From: Viridibacillus sp050278625
Lineage (GTDB): Bacteria > Bacillota > Bacilli > Bacillales_A > Planococcaceae
Reading direction: 5' to 3'
DNA length: 64,000 nt
Assembly (NCBI RefSeq): GCF_050278625.1
Contig: NZ_JBNNTI010000018.1
Coordinates: 1 to 64,000 of the forward strand
Below the pieces are notes generated by a model that was given only the letters and a program-made list of their open reading frames with translations, searched no databases and was not told the origin of the DNA. The position numbers were made by a program, and so were the translations under genes. Below, in pieces: positions 31,980 through 40,050 of the stretch. How positions within the stretch are numbered: the first letter of the stretch is position 1; each line of letters begins with the position of its first letter.

Positions 31980-32177
31980 TTACAAACCTACATGTTGTGT
32001 ACCTATACATAAAAATAAAAACAGCCCATAAATGCCTAAAAATACTTTTATTTTTTCTACGATCCCGGTGGTAATCAAAACAAAAATACCCCATCCTATA
32101 ACAAACAAAAGCAAAAAAGCTTTTGGTGTATAAGATGGGGGCTTATAAGCATCTACAAATATAACTTCCCTTGTCAT
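31980..32177 (-). CDS. small membrane protein, uncertain
   Basis: A 65-codon frame from ATG 32177 (MTREVIFVDAYKPPSYTPKA) with two predicted transmembrane helices (FLLLFVIGWGIFVLITTG and KIKVFLGIYGLFLFLCIG). The hydrophobic pattern is typical of real small membrane proteins, but there is no RBS, and the neighbourhood is decayed, so it may be a leftover. No family recognised. Confidence 0.4.
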   Translation of the reverse strand: MTREVIFVDAYKPPSYTPKAFLLLFVIGWGIFVLITTGIVEKIKVFLGIYGLFLFLCIGTQHVGL

Positions 32178-32195
32178 TATTGAAAATGGGTACCC

Positions 32196-32396
32196 ATGCA
32201 AACCGGCCCAACTTCTTATCAATATTTACATGAAAAATACCGTTTAGATGTAGCAATTGGAGACAGGGAACTCGATTTAATTCCGGCGAAGAAAATCGGT
32301 CTCAAAACTTTTATTTTTGAAGGTAATTGTAAAGCAGACGACTTTCAAATAAATGATTATCATGATTTTATTAACATAATAAAAATAAACAATTAA
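32196..32396 (+). pseudogene. C-terminal fragment of a HAD-type phosphatase
   Basis: The frame holds DVAIGDRELDLIPAKKIGLK then TFIFEGNCKADDFQINDYHD, matching motif IV and the end of HAD hydrolases (GDxxxD with the following KKIGLKT turn). Motifs I-III and the nucleophile Asp are missing, and no RBS precedes the ATG at 32196. It is best read as the tail of a deleted gene. Confidence 0.6.
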
Positions 32397-32470
32397 ACAT
32401 TTTTGCTTATAATTTCTCTAAAATGCAAATATTCATGATAAAATGAAGAGAATTTGTTAGGAGTGATTAT

Positions 32471-32821
32471 GTGGGTAATAAAATTGCGGGTATTTTTTTC
32501 CCGGCGTTTGCGATGTTAGGTGTTATCGCAATGACTTTGACAGGAGCTTTTGGAAGTGATGAGGCAAACAAAGCCTATTTCCTTCTTAGTCTAGTCATTA
32601 TTTTTCCTTTAACTTTTCTAGTGCAGGGAATATCATGTGCTTTAAATAATATTAATCCTTGGATTGCATTGGCAGTTTCTTATATTGCTTTTATCATTAT
32701 CCTATTCACGGTATTAAACAGCTCTGCATGGGGATATGGCTTATACTTTCTTGTGTTTTGGGCCATTGGTTATTTTGGAACAAAAGGCATTAAAAAGCTA
32801 CGCGCTAATAAAAACAAATAA
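32471..32821 (+). CDS. four-helix membrane protein of unknown function
   Basis: A 116-residue protein with four predicted transmembrane segments (about 5-25, 35-55, 62-82, 86-106) and a basic C-terminal tail (KGIKKLRANKNK). GTG at 32471 with AGGAG at 32460-32464; an ATG two bases earlier is in another frame. No family recognised. Confidence 0.65.
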   Translation: MGNKIAGIFFPAFAMLGVIAMTLTGAFGSDEANKAYFLLSLVIIFPLTFLVQGISCALNNINPWIALAVSYIAFIIILFTVLNSSAWGYGLYFLVFWAIGYFGTKGIKKLRANKNK

Positions 32822-32846
32822 ATCTGTGCAAATTCTGCGCAGATTT
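32820..32846. terminator. short convergent terminator
   Basis: AAATCTGTGC (32820-32829) pairs with GCGCAGATTT (32837-32846) with one G-T pair. It overlaps both convergent gene ends. Confidence 0.55.
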
Positions 32847-33240
32847 ACTTCTTATAGGCATTTGCGCAAATTTCTTCACTATGTTTTCCCTTTTTAAAGG
32901 ATCGAACAACTACTGGATTCTCTTTGCAAAATTGAATGATTGTTTTATCTTCTTTATGTAGTCCGTAATAATAAGTAATTTGAGGTTCATCTTTGAATTC
33001 CAATTGATATAACCCTTGATAATAATCTTTGTGAATTAATTGTTTGGGTTCTAAGTAACCAGAGTTATCCGGAATTAACATATCTCTCGTGATCTCATTT
33101 CTATCCATATGTTTATTCATATGATATTGTACTAGAAGATTCGTATAAGGATTGCCTTTTATAATAACTAATAAATATAGAAAGGATAGACTACTAATAA
33201 ATATAACCACAGCAAAAATAAGAAAGAGTCTTTTCTTCAA
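32845..33240 (-). CDS. membrane-anchored DUF3139-like protein
   Basis: A 131-residue protein: N-terminal transmembrane helix (5-26), then an exported domain with ITRDMLIPDNSGYLEPKQLI and LEFKDEPQITYYYGLHKEDK, which resembles the DUF3139 pattern of a short beta-rich domain following GNPY. TTG start at 33240 with AAAGGAGG upstream. Function unknown. Confidence 0.65.
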   Translation of the reverse strand: MKKRLFLIFAVVIFISSLSFLYLLVIIKGNPYTNLLVQYHMNKHMDRNEITRDMLIPDNSGYLEPKQLIHKDYYQGLYQLEFKDEPQITYYYGLHKEDKTIIQFCKENPVVVRSFKKGKHSEEICANAYKK

Positions 33241-33312
33241 TCTAAAGAACCTCCTTTATTAAAATGTACCAAAAAAATACATTTATGTAAATGTGTTTTC
33301 GAACAAAAATAG

Positions 33313-33348
33313 AAACGCAGAAGAACTCTTGAGCTCTTCTGCGTTTTT
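33313..33348. terminator. terminator after yqhQ
   Basis: AAACGCAGAAGA (33313-33324) pairs perfectly with TCTTCTGCGTTT (33335-33346); flanking T and A runs. It lies just past the yqhQ stop on the minus strand. Confidence 0.8.
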
Positions 33349-33350
33349 TG

Positions 33351-34286
33351 TTAATTTACTGTTATATTCTTAGGGTCTTTCTCGATTTCTAATAATTTAT
33401 TAAATGAAGCGATAGCGACTTCTACTTGATCGTCTTTCGGTTCTTTTGTTGTAAGTAGCTGTAGCCATAATCCAGGATAACCTAAATAGCGTAGTACTGG
33501 TACATTACGACAAGCATTTGTCCACTGTAGAACTTCAAAAGCCACTCCGAGTACAACTGGAATTAATAAAATACGATCTACAATTCTTAGCCAAAACGGA
33601 TCTGTTGGTACTAGGAAGTAGATGAACATACCTACGATAACTGTAAATAACATAAAACTACTACCACAACGGTAGTGTAAACGAGACTGCGCTTGTACAT
33701 TTTCTACTGTTAAAGGTAGGCCGTTTTCATAACAGTTTATGACCTTATGTTCAGAGCCGTGATATTGGAAAACACGTTTAATAAGTGGAGTCAGAGATAC
33801 AAAATAAATATAGCCAAGTAGCAATACTAATTTAAAACCACTCTCTAACAAAATTTGTGCTACTTTTCCTGGAAACCAAGTATGAAGAAGTTGTGCCAAA
33901 AATACAGGGATTAATGTGAAAATAAATTTACCGAAAAGGAAGGATAGTACGCCGATTGCAGCTACACCTAATATCATTTGTAGCTTCGAACCTTCTTCAG
34001 TCGGTTCTTCTACTTCTTCGCCTGGATTTACATCATAACGATCACCGGCAAATTGCAAGTGCTTGGAGCCATTAGCAGCAGATTCAATAATGGCAACTAT
34101 TCCCCGAATAAATGGAATCTTCTTTAGCCTTTGAAGTGCTGGCTTTTTCTCTTTTTTGACATAGAAATATTCAATTGAGTCATCATTACGGCGGATTGCG
34201 GAAACAGTATGTTCTTTACCGCCCATCATAACGCCCTCAATCAGTGCTTGCCCCCCGTAAATCGGAGTCTTAGGTTGATCCTTCAC
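33351..34286 (-). CDS. yqhQ: DUF1385 membrane protein YqhQ
   Basis: A 311-residue polytopic protein beginning KTPIYGGQALIEGVMMGGKE, the hallmark of DUF1385, with about five transmembrane helices and the loop YHGSEHKVINCYENG in the middle. CRNVPVLRYLGYPGLWLQ lies near the end. GTG start at 34286. The family is widespread in Firmicutes; biochemical role unknown. Order yqhQ-yqhR-aroQ is as in B. subtilis. Confidence 0.9.
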   Translation of the reverse strand: MKDQPKTPIYGGQALIEGVMMGGKEHTVSAIRRNDDSIEYFYVKKEKKPALQRLKKIPFIRGIVAIIESAANGSKHLQFAGDRYDVNPGEEVEEPTEEGSKLQMILGVAAIGVLSFLFGKFIFTLIPVFLAQLLHTWFPGKVAQILLESGFKLVLLLGYIYFVSLTPLIKRVFQYHGSEHKVINCYENGLPLTVENVQAQSRLHYRCGSSFMLFTVIVGMFIYFLVPTDPFWLRIVDRILLIPVVLGVAFEVLQWTNACRNVPVLRYLGYPGLWLQLLTTKEPKDDQVEVAIASFNKLLEIEKDPKNITVN

Positions 34287-34410
34287 TTGCTACACCGCTC
34301 TCTTTTTGTTTATTCAACTGTTCCTATTGTACTAAAAATTATAAAAAAGCTCTAGGAAAAGAATAGCTTTTGAAAATGAGGCAATGCTTGTGAAAAAGGA
34401 GTGTTGTGTT

Positions 34411-34860
34411 TTGAAAATTCATGTCTTGTTTTGGACATCAGTTTTAAGTGCAATATCATTCACGTTTTGTCTGCGATTTCTAAAACTATTTTCAATAATT
34501 CATTGGAGTCCAATCGGTTGGTCTAAGCGATGGCACTTATTTAGTGGGCATACGCCATTATTTAAATGGACTACATTAGCAATCATGTTGTTTGTTTTAG
34601 CAATAATAATTTTTTATTTAAGCCAACTATGTATAGCTATTCGAGCGGATATTGCGGCGATTGGACTGAGTATCATTATGCTTTTTGGGTTACAGTGGTG
34701 GATGTTCGGTACGGTAGAGTTAAAAAAAGTATCGATTCCAATCTTCGTAATAATTGCTATGCACTTACGTTTTATAGTAGAAACTGCTATGTATCATAAA
34801 AAAGCAAAAAGTTTAGACTCCCGAAGTAAAATGCCGTATAATACTGATGTGGTAGAATAA
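34411..34860 (+). CDS. yqhR: YqhR-like membrane protein
   Basis: A 149-residue protein with four predicted transmembrane segments (about 5-22, 50-70, 78-95, 105-120) and a basic C-terminus. TTG at 34411 is preferred, since AAAAAGGAG ends 9 bases upstream; longer frames from 34384 would include the RBS. Assignment to YqhR rests on its place between yqhQ and aroQ, its size and membrane topology. Confidence 0.72.
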   Translation: MKIHVLFWTSVLSAISFTFCLRFLKLFSIIHWSPIGWSKRWHLFSGHTPLFKWTTLAIMLFVLAIIIFYLSQLCIAIRADIAAIGLSIIMLFGLQWWMFGTVELKKVSIPIFVIIAMHLRFIVETAMYHKKAKSLDSRSKMPYNTDVVE

Positions 34861-34888
34861 ATTTATCTCATTGGGAAGGAGGAGAGAT

Positions 34889-35317
34889 ATGAAGTACTTA
34901 TGTTTAAATGGACCTAATTTAAATCGATTAGGCAAGAGAGAACCAGGTATATATGGTTCGGAAACTCTTCAAGATATCGAAAATGACCTTCAAAAGCTAG
35001 CGGGCGAGTTTGGTGCCACAATTGAGTTAAAGCAGTCGAATCATGAAGGCCAGTTGATAGACTGGATTCATGACGCTGAAGACACTGAAACTGCAGGCAT
35101 TGTCTTTAATCCAGGTGCATACACACATACAAGCGTGGCGATACGTGATGCCATTGCCGCTGTAAATGTACCTGTCATAGAGGTGCATATCTCGAATATA
35201 CATAAACGTGAAGAATTCCGTCACCACTCATATCTAGCGCCAGAGTGTGTGGGACAAATTTCGGGATTGGGGACTAAGGGGTATCAACTTGCATTACGTA
35301 TGTTTTTAGAAAAATAA
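34889..35317 (+). CDS. aroQ: 3-dehydroquinate dehydratase, type II
   Basis: Third step of the shikimate pathway, removing water from 3-dehydroquinate. 142 residues of the dodecameric type II family: LNGPNLNRLGKREPGIYG with catalytic Tyr22, NPGAYTHTSVAIRDAI near 74-89, and EVHISNIHKREEFRHHSY with the catalytic His. AAGGAGGAG lies 4-10 bases before the ATG at 34889. It is followed within 20 bases by the peptidase gene, as in B. subtilis (yqhS-yqhT). Confidence 0.95.
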   Translation: MKYLCLNGPNLNRLGKREPGIYGSETLQDIENDLQKLAGEFGATIELKQSNHEGQLIDWIHDAEDTETAGIVFNPGAYTHTSVAIRDAIAAVNVPVIEVHISNIHKREEFRHHSYLAPECVGQISGLGTKGYQLALRMFLEK

Positions 35318-35335
35318 CGGGGGGATTTGATTATT

Positions 35336-36397
35336 ATGGAGAAACTAAAAAAAATAAGAGTAGCATTACAAGAACAGGGGCTTGATGCAATACTTATTAC
35401 AAATGACTATAATCGCCGTTACATGACAGATTTTACAGGAACTTCTGGAGTAGCAATTGTTTCTCAAAATGATGCAGTATTTATTACAGATTTCCGATAC
35501 ACTGAACAAGCTGCAAAACAAGTGCAACATTATCGAATTGTACAACACCAAGCTACAATCATTGAAGAAATTGCTAATCAAGTACAAGAGATGGGAATCA
35601 AAACATTAGCATTTGAGAAAGAAGACGTTAGTTATAGCACTTTTGAAGTATATTCGAAACATCTAAAAACCGATTTAGTAGGTGTATCAGGTTTAGTAGA
35701 AAAAATCCGCTTGATTAAGACTGAACAAGAGATTAATATTATAAAGGTCGCTTGTGAAATAGCGGATGCGGCATTCGAGCACATACTAACATTTATTAAA
35801 GCAGGCAAAACAGAATTAGAAGTATCAAATGAACTGGAATTCTTTATGCGAAAACAAGGAGCGACTTCATCTTCTTTTGATATAATTGTTGCATCAGGTG
35901 TACGCTCGGCATTGCCACATGGCGTTGCAACTGATAAAATAATAGAAAATGGTGATTTTGTCACTTTAGATTTTGGTGCGCTCTATAATGGCTATATCTC
36001 TGATACAACACGTACAGTTGCAGTTGGAGAGCCTTCAGATCAATTGAAGGGAATTTACAACATTGTATTAAATGCTGAGTTACTTGGATTAGCCCAATTT
36101 AAACCAGGTATGACAGGTATTGAAGCTGATGCAGTGACACGTGATTATATTAAAGCACATGGATATGGTGAGGCATTTGGCCACTCAACAGGTCATGGAA
36201 TTGGTTTAGAAGTACATGAAGGTCCTGGATTATCATTCCGTTCATCTACTGTATTAGAACCAGGTATGGTTGTGACATGTGAACCTGGTATTTATCTACC
36301 AGGAATCGGTGGTGTCCGTATTGAGGACGATACATTAATCACAGAGACAGGTAATGAAAAACTAACTCATTCCACAAAAGAACTAATCATTTTATAA
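35336..36397 (+). CDS. papA: Xaa-Pro aminopeptidase (YqhT/PapA)
   Basis: M24B metallopeptidase removing N-terminal residues before proline. 353 residues with a creatinase-like N-domain (1-130) and a pita-bread C-domain. Metal ligands are visible in LDFGALYNGYISDTTRTV (two Asp), GHSTGHGIGLEVHEGP (His), EPGMVVTCEPGIY and GGVRIEDD (Glu). ATG at 35336 is preferred over a TTG at 35327 because GGGGGGA lies about 10 bases before it. efp follows after 21 bases; the two may share function since EF-P rescues ribosomes at polyproline. Confidence 0.93.
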   Translation: MEKLKKIRVALQEQGLDAILITNDYNRRYMTDFTGTSGVAIVSQNDAVFITDFRYTEQAAKQVQHYRIVQHQATIIEEIANQVQEMGIKTLAFEKEDVSYSTFEVYSKHLKTDLVGVSGLVEKIRLIKTEQEINIIKVACEIADAAFEHILTFIKAGKTELEVSNELEFFMRKQGATSSSFDIIVASGVRSALPHGVATDKIIENGDFVTLDFGALYNGYISDTTRTVAVGEPSDQLKGIYNIVLNAELLGLAQFKPGMTGIEADAVTRDYIKAHGYGEAFGHSTGHGIGLEVHEGPGLSFRSSTVLEPGMVVTCEPGIYLPGIGGVRIEDDTLITETGNEKLTHSTKELIIL

Positions 36398-36418
36398 AGT
36401 AATATTGGAGGAACATTC

Positions 36419-36976
36419 ATGATTTCAGTAAACGATTTTCGTACAGGCCTAACAATCGTAGTAGACGGTGGACTTTTCCGTGTACTTGATTTCCAACACG
36501 TAAAACCTGGTAAAGGTGCAGCTTTTGTACGATCAAAACTTCGTAATCTACGTAACGGTTCAGTAATGGAAAAAACTTTCCGTGCAGGTGAAAAAGTAGA
36601 AAAAGCTCAAATTGACAACAACAAAATGCAATATTTATATGCTTCAGGTGATAATCATGTGTTCATGAACACTGAAACTTATGACCAAATTGAAATAACT
36701 GAAAACCAAATTAAAGATGAATTAAAATTCTTACTAGAGAACATGGAAGTTTCAATCATGTCTTACGAAGGAGAAATCCTTGGTGTAGATCTTCCGAATA
36801 CAGTTGTTCTAGAAGTAATTGAAACTGAACCAGGTATTAAAGGTGATACTGCTTCAGGTGGTTCTAAACCAGCAACAGTTCAAACTGGATTAGTTGTACA
36901 AGTACCATTCTTCGTTAACGTTGGTGACAAATTAGTTATTAACACTGATGAAGGTTCATATGTATCTCGTGGCTAA
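36419..36976 (+). CDS. efp: translation elongation factor P
   Basis: Relieves ribosome stalling at proline stretches. 185 residues in three beta-barrel domains. The loop QHVKPGKGAAFVR carries the modifiable Lys32; the C-terminal signature TASGGSKPATVQTGLVVQVP is complete. TTGGAGGAAC precedes the ATG. Confidence 0.97.
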   Translation: MISVNDFRTGLTIVVDGGLFRVLDFQHVKPGKGAAFVRSKLRNLRNGSVMEKTFRAGEKVEKAQIDNNKMQYLYASGDNHVFMNTETYDQIEITENQIKDELKFLLENMEVSIMSYEGEILGVDLPNTVVLEVIETEPGIKGDTASGGSKPATVQTGLVVQVPFFVNVGDKLVINTDEGSYVSRG

Positions 36977-36992
36977 TTTAGCCTTTCTTTAT

Positions 36993-37031
36993 AAGAGACT
37001 CTTATAGCTTATGCTATAAGGGTCTTTTTTT
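36993..37031 (+). terminator. terminator after efp
   Basis: AAGAGACTCTTATAGC (36993-37008) pairs with GCTATAAGGGTCTTTT (37013-37028) with one internal mismatch, then more T residues. Confidence 0.88.
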
Positions 37032-37061
37032 GTTTATTCGGATGTTTATATGAATAAAAAT

Positions 37062-37089
37062 CATATCTCTCCTTGACCTTGCATAGATT
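37062..37089 (+). promoter_or_regulatory. putative sigma-E promoter of the spoIIIA operon
   Basis: CATATCT (37062-37068), a 13-base gap, then CATAGATT (37082-37089). These resemble the -35 (kmATATT) and -10 (CATACAaT) elements used by mother-cell sigma-E, known to drive spoIIIA in B. subtilis. Confidence 0.45.
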
Positions 37090-37114
37090 AAGTTATACAA
37101 GAGGAGGGGCAGCT

Positions 37115-37321
37115 ACGGAACTTCAGGACATTCTTCGCATAGCCGGAATTGGACTTGTGATTGCGCTTTTACATATCTTTTTTGAACAAACCGGCAAAAA
37201 GGAGTTTTCTTTTTTTCTTTATTTTCTAGCCTATATGTATATCGCAGCGGAATTACTTCATTTTTTACGTTTGTTCTTTGATGAAATTCTTACCTTCTTC
37301 CAATGGTTAACGGCTACCTAA
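37115..37321 (+). CDS. spoIIIAC: stage III sporulation protein AC
   Basis: Small two-helix membrane protein of the SpoIIIA-SpoIIQ feeding-tube complex between mother cell and forespore. The product, ELQDILRIAGIGLVIALLHI then FFEQTGKKEFSFFLYFLAYM, matches SpoIIIAC in size (68 codons) and pattern. The strong RBS GAGGAGGGG (37101-37109) is followed 6 bases later not by ATG but by an in-frame ACG (37115). The open frame extends to a TTG at 37073, but that lies within the promoter region. So either ACG is used or the start was lost. Confidence 0.7.
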   Translation, partial: TELQDILRIAGIGLVIALLHIFFEQTGKKEFSFFLYFLAYMYIAAELLHFLRLFFDEILTFFQWLTAT

Positions 37322-37325
37322 GCTT

Positions 37326-37700
37326 ATGACGATATTATTTTACGCTGTGATTATGCTAATTCTTTTAATGTTCATTCAAATGGCAATTCCTGCACTGCAT
37401 CGTGTCTTATATACGGTGTTTTTTTTCTTATTAATGAGCTTTTTATTAATGCGTTTATTCATCCCGTTTCTTCAAAGGTTATTGCATGCATTTCCAATTG
37501 AGATTCCATTTTTATCGCTCATTCTAGGCAGTGCATTTATATATTTCGTTTCAACGGCCGTGTCACAACATTTAACGGACCAGGATTATGAAGCACTTGC
37601 CTTGTTATCACATACAGCGGTAAAACTGATTATTTTATCTCTTTGGTTAAAAGAGATAATTGAATTATTTTCAATTTGGCAACGTTTAATAGAGCCTTAG
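37326..37700 (+). CDS. spoIIIAD: stage III sporulation protein AD
   Basis: Membrane protein of 124 residues with about four hydrophobic segments and the family-like stretch SQHLTDQDYEALALLSHTAV then KLIILSLWLKEIIELF, corresponding to the conserved ...AQLxxDAGxxAxASKxELAGK... region of SpoIIIAD though diverged. ATG at 37326, 4 bases after the AC stop; no good RBS, so coupling is likely. Confidence 0.75.
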   Translation: MTILFYAVIMLILLMFIQMAIPALHRVLYTVFFFLLMSFLLMRLFIPFLQRLLHAFPIEIPFLSLILGSAFIYFVSTAVSQHLTDQDYEALALLSHTAVKLIILSLWLKEIIELFSIWQRLIEP

Positions 37701-37788
37701 CAGATGAAGATTGTCATTTTTATGGACAAACTCAATTTAATAGATGAAGATATTTTGGATAAACGTCAATAAAGATAGGAGGGTAAGA

Positions 37789-38697
37789 TTGGATTGGTTA
37801 CAGGAGATTTTGGTCGCTCCCTTCAAGGACACATTATTCGCACTCATTTCATTGCTTTTTTACGCAATACTTTTTTTGATATTAAATTTTATAATGCCAC
37901 AATTTAAAGAGTGGACAAGGGTGTTCTTTTTTATCGCTATACTTACTACTACATTAAAGCCTGTTTATCAATCCTTTACCATGATGCAGGCATTATCTGA
38001 GAATATGATTGCATTCTTTAGTGCCCTTTATCCAATATTAATGTCTGCAATGGCCATTTCAGCTGGTGCTATGTCATTAATGGCGTGGCATCCTATGCTA
38101 TTATTACTCATTCAATTTGCAGTGTTTTTGACGGGGCGGTGGTTAATCCCTCTGTTAACGGCATCCTTGATTTTTGATTTTCTATCGCGTTTTATGCCCG
38201 AGATATCTTTTGCAAGAATGGCTGATTTTATACGAGTACTTGTATTAAGTGTCGTTTCAGCTACGGTCATGTGTTATTCGATGTTTTTAGTAATGAATAG
38301 TGTAGTTTCAGTATCTTTTACCGGAGCTGCACTCGGACCTTTAAAGAAGATGATCCAGCAAAATATTCCGTTTATAGGTTCTTTCATAACTGAGAGTTTA
38401 AGCACTTTTAGAAAATATTCATCTACTACTGCAACGGTAACGAGTACAGGCTTAATGATAGGTATATTTACTGCTGCTATCATTCCAACATTAAAAATTT
38501 TAATGACAGGACTAAGTTTTCGGTTCCTGTCCGCATTAATGGAGCCTTTTTCGGATAAAGATATTGCAAGTTTTTTAGATGATATAGGTAAAACACTATT
38601 TGTTTTGTGTGCAGTATCTTTTATTATCGCATTTGCTTTCTTTTTCACTGCAATTTTAGCAGTTATACTTCTGAAACTACAAATACAAGAAGGATAG
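37789..38697 (+). CDS. spoIIIAE: stage III sporulation protein AE
   Basis: Polytopic membrane protein of the SpoIIIA complex. 302 residues with about seven transmembrane helices; B. subtilis AE is about 400, with an N-terminal signal and extra domain that are absent here. TTG at 37789 is chosen because AGGAGGG (37777-37783) sits 6 bases upstream. Assigned by pattern and position between AD and AG. Confidence 0.78.
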   Translation: MDWLQEILVAPFKDTLFALISLLFYAILFLILNFIMPQFKEWTRVFFFIAILTTTLKPVYQSFTMMQALSENMIAFFSALYPILMSAMAISAGAMSLMAWHPMLLLLIQFAVFLTGRWLIPLLTASLIFDFLSRFMPEISFARMADFIRVLVLSVVSATVMCYSMFLVMNSVVSVSFTGAALGPLKKMIQQNIPFIGSFITESLSTFRKYSSTTATVTSTGLMIGIFTAAIIPTLKILMTGLSFRFLSALMEPFSDKDIASFLDDIGKTLFVLCAVSFIIAFAFFFTAILAVILLKLQIQEG

Positions 38698-38707
38698 GAT
38701 TGGGGTT

Positions 38708-38857
38708 GTGGAAGCATTTTTACTTGGTTTAGTCGTCATTATATTCGTTGGTAAAATTGTAAGTTTGCTACTAGAAGACCCGGAAGAGTGGGTTATTCTA
38801 TTGAAAATGATCGTTGCAATATGGGTTTTACAGTTTGTTTTTAATTTTTGGCGTTAG
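38708..38857 (+). CDS. 49-residue membrane protein at the spoIIIAF position
   Basis: GTG start at 38708 after AGGATTGGGG; encodes MEAFLLGLVVIIFVGKIVSL then EDPEEWVILLKMIVAIWVLQ and ends FVFNFWR. Two hydrophobic helices. SpoIIIAF in B. subtilis is about 206 residues with two N-terminal helices and a soluble domain; this product could be a severely reduced AF or an unrelated small subunit. Too short to appear in most ORF lists. Confidence 0.6.
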   Translation: MEAFLLGLVVIIFVGKIVSLLLEDPEEWVILLKMIVAIWVLQFVFNFWR

Positions 38858-38948
38858 TATCTCATAGATTAGGATTGTGCTTCATATAATGATGTAGATA
38901 ACAGGAAAGATGTGAAGAGGGGGATGACTAGCTCGGGCGGTGCAGAAT

Positions 38949-39386
38949 ATGAAAAAAACGTCAATTTACTATGTAGGAATATTGATGGCAATTGTCATCA
39001 TTATCGTGGGTATGTTTTCATATAATAATGCAAATCCTATGAAAACATCGTCTAAAGGAGAAAATGTATCAACTAATGAAGCGGAACAGCTAGCGACCAT
39101 TTTATCTAGGATTGACAAAGTTGGAAAAGTTGAGCTCTATTTTTATGCAGGTGGACAAACGGAACAAAATGTAAAAAAAGATTCTACATCCTTAGAGAAT
39201 TATTTCAGCTGGTCTAATACAGCTGGACAAGAAAGTGGTCAAATAACTGGAGTATTAGTTGTTGCGGAAGGAGCGAGTGACAGCGCGGTAAAGAATGAAT
39301 TAGTAATTACGCTGACAAAAGTGCTGGAAATACCAGCACACCGAATTGTTGTAATGCCTATGGAAAAGAGAGGGGAAATAAAATGA
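38949..39386 (+). CDS. spoIIIAG: stage III sporulation protein AG
   Basis: Bitopic protein forming a large ring in the intermembrane space during engulfment. 145 residues: transmembrane helix 5-27 and a C-terminal ring-building motif domain with ITGVLVVAEGASDSAVKNEL and VLEIPAHRIVVMP, highly characteristic. It is shorter than the 229-residue B. subtilis protein, mainly lacking the N-terminal cytoplasmic part and part of the insertion. ATG at 38949 (or GTG at 38940). Overlaps AH by 4 bases. Confidence 0.88.
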   Translation: MKKTSIYYVGILMAIVIIIVGMFSYNNANPMKTSSKGENVSTNEAEQLATILSRIDKVGKVELYFYAGGQTEQNVKKDSTSLENYFSWSNTAGQESGQITGVLVVAEGASDSAVKNELVITLTKVLEIPAHRIVVMPMEKRGEIK

Positions 39387-39931
39387 GAGTAAAAAAGAGA
39401 GCAGTTTGGTTTTTAACATTATTGAGTTTAGCAGCTGTAATTTCAGTGTACTACCTAATGAATCCAGCACAACCATTTAATGGACTGAAAATATTCTCAG
39501 ATAGAACGTTAACTAATACCGCAGTTGATGATATTGCTAAACTAACAGGTAATGATAAAACACCTGTCACAGCACGGAGTGACTTATTTGAAGAAATGCG
39601 TATGGAGTTACTAAATGAACGTAGTCAATTGAAAAAAACACTAACGCTAAAAGCAGCTTCTGAAAAGTATACGGCTGAAGAAAAGAATGAAGCGTTTAAT
39701 GATATTGATGTTATTGTAAAGAAGGAATCCAATGAAGCGATGTTAGAAATGCTCATTAAAACTTTAGGCTATTCAGATGCATTTGTAAAAGCTGAAGATG
39801 ATCGAATTCGTGTTACAGTACAGTCTGCTGAATTATCAAAATCTAAAGCTGATGAAATTGTTTACACTGTGAAAAAAGAGATACCTACAGCTGGTGAAAT
39901 AGTAGTTGATTTTAAATCTGAGTCTTTTTAA
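39383..39931 (+). CDS. spoIIIAH: stage III sporulation protein AH
   Basis: Mother-cell partner of forespore SpoIIQ. 182 residues with a transmembrane helix (8-26), a linker, and the C-terminal YscJ-like ring domain that contains ERSQLKKTLTLKAASEKYTA near 80 and EIVYTVKKEIPTAGEIVVDF at the end. ATG overlaps the AG stop (ATGA). Last gene of the operon. Confidence 0.9.
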   Translation: MRVKKRAVWFLTLLSLAAVISVYYLMNPAQPFNGLKIFSDRTLTNTAVDDIAKLTGNDKTPVTARSDLFEEMRMELLNERSQLKKTLTLKAASEKYTAEEKNEAFNDIDVIVKKESNEAMLEMLIKTLGYSDAFVKAEDDRIRVTVQSAELSKSKADEIVYTVKKEIPTAGEIVVDFKSESF

Positions 39932-40050
39932 CGAAAAAAGAGTGATCTTATCTTGAATAACTCCTATTTTCAATTATCTATTTAAAAAAACCCCAAAACA
40001 AGATAGAATATGTAGTGTATTATATTTCACGAAATTAAGGGGAGTAATGT

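Noticed and set aside
38274..38717. 147-codon antisense frame across spoIIIAE
   Set aside because: Shadow of spoIIIAE, no RBS, no recognisable domain.
39932..40050. FapR operator or a T-box before accB
   Set aside because: No recognisable FapR palindrome and no specifier or antiterminator structure in the 119-base gap.
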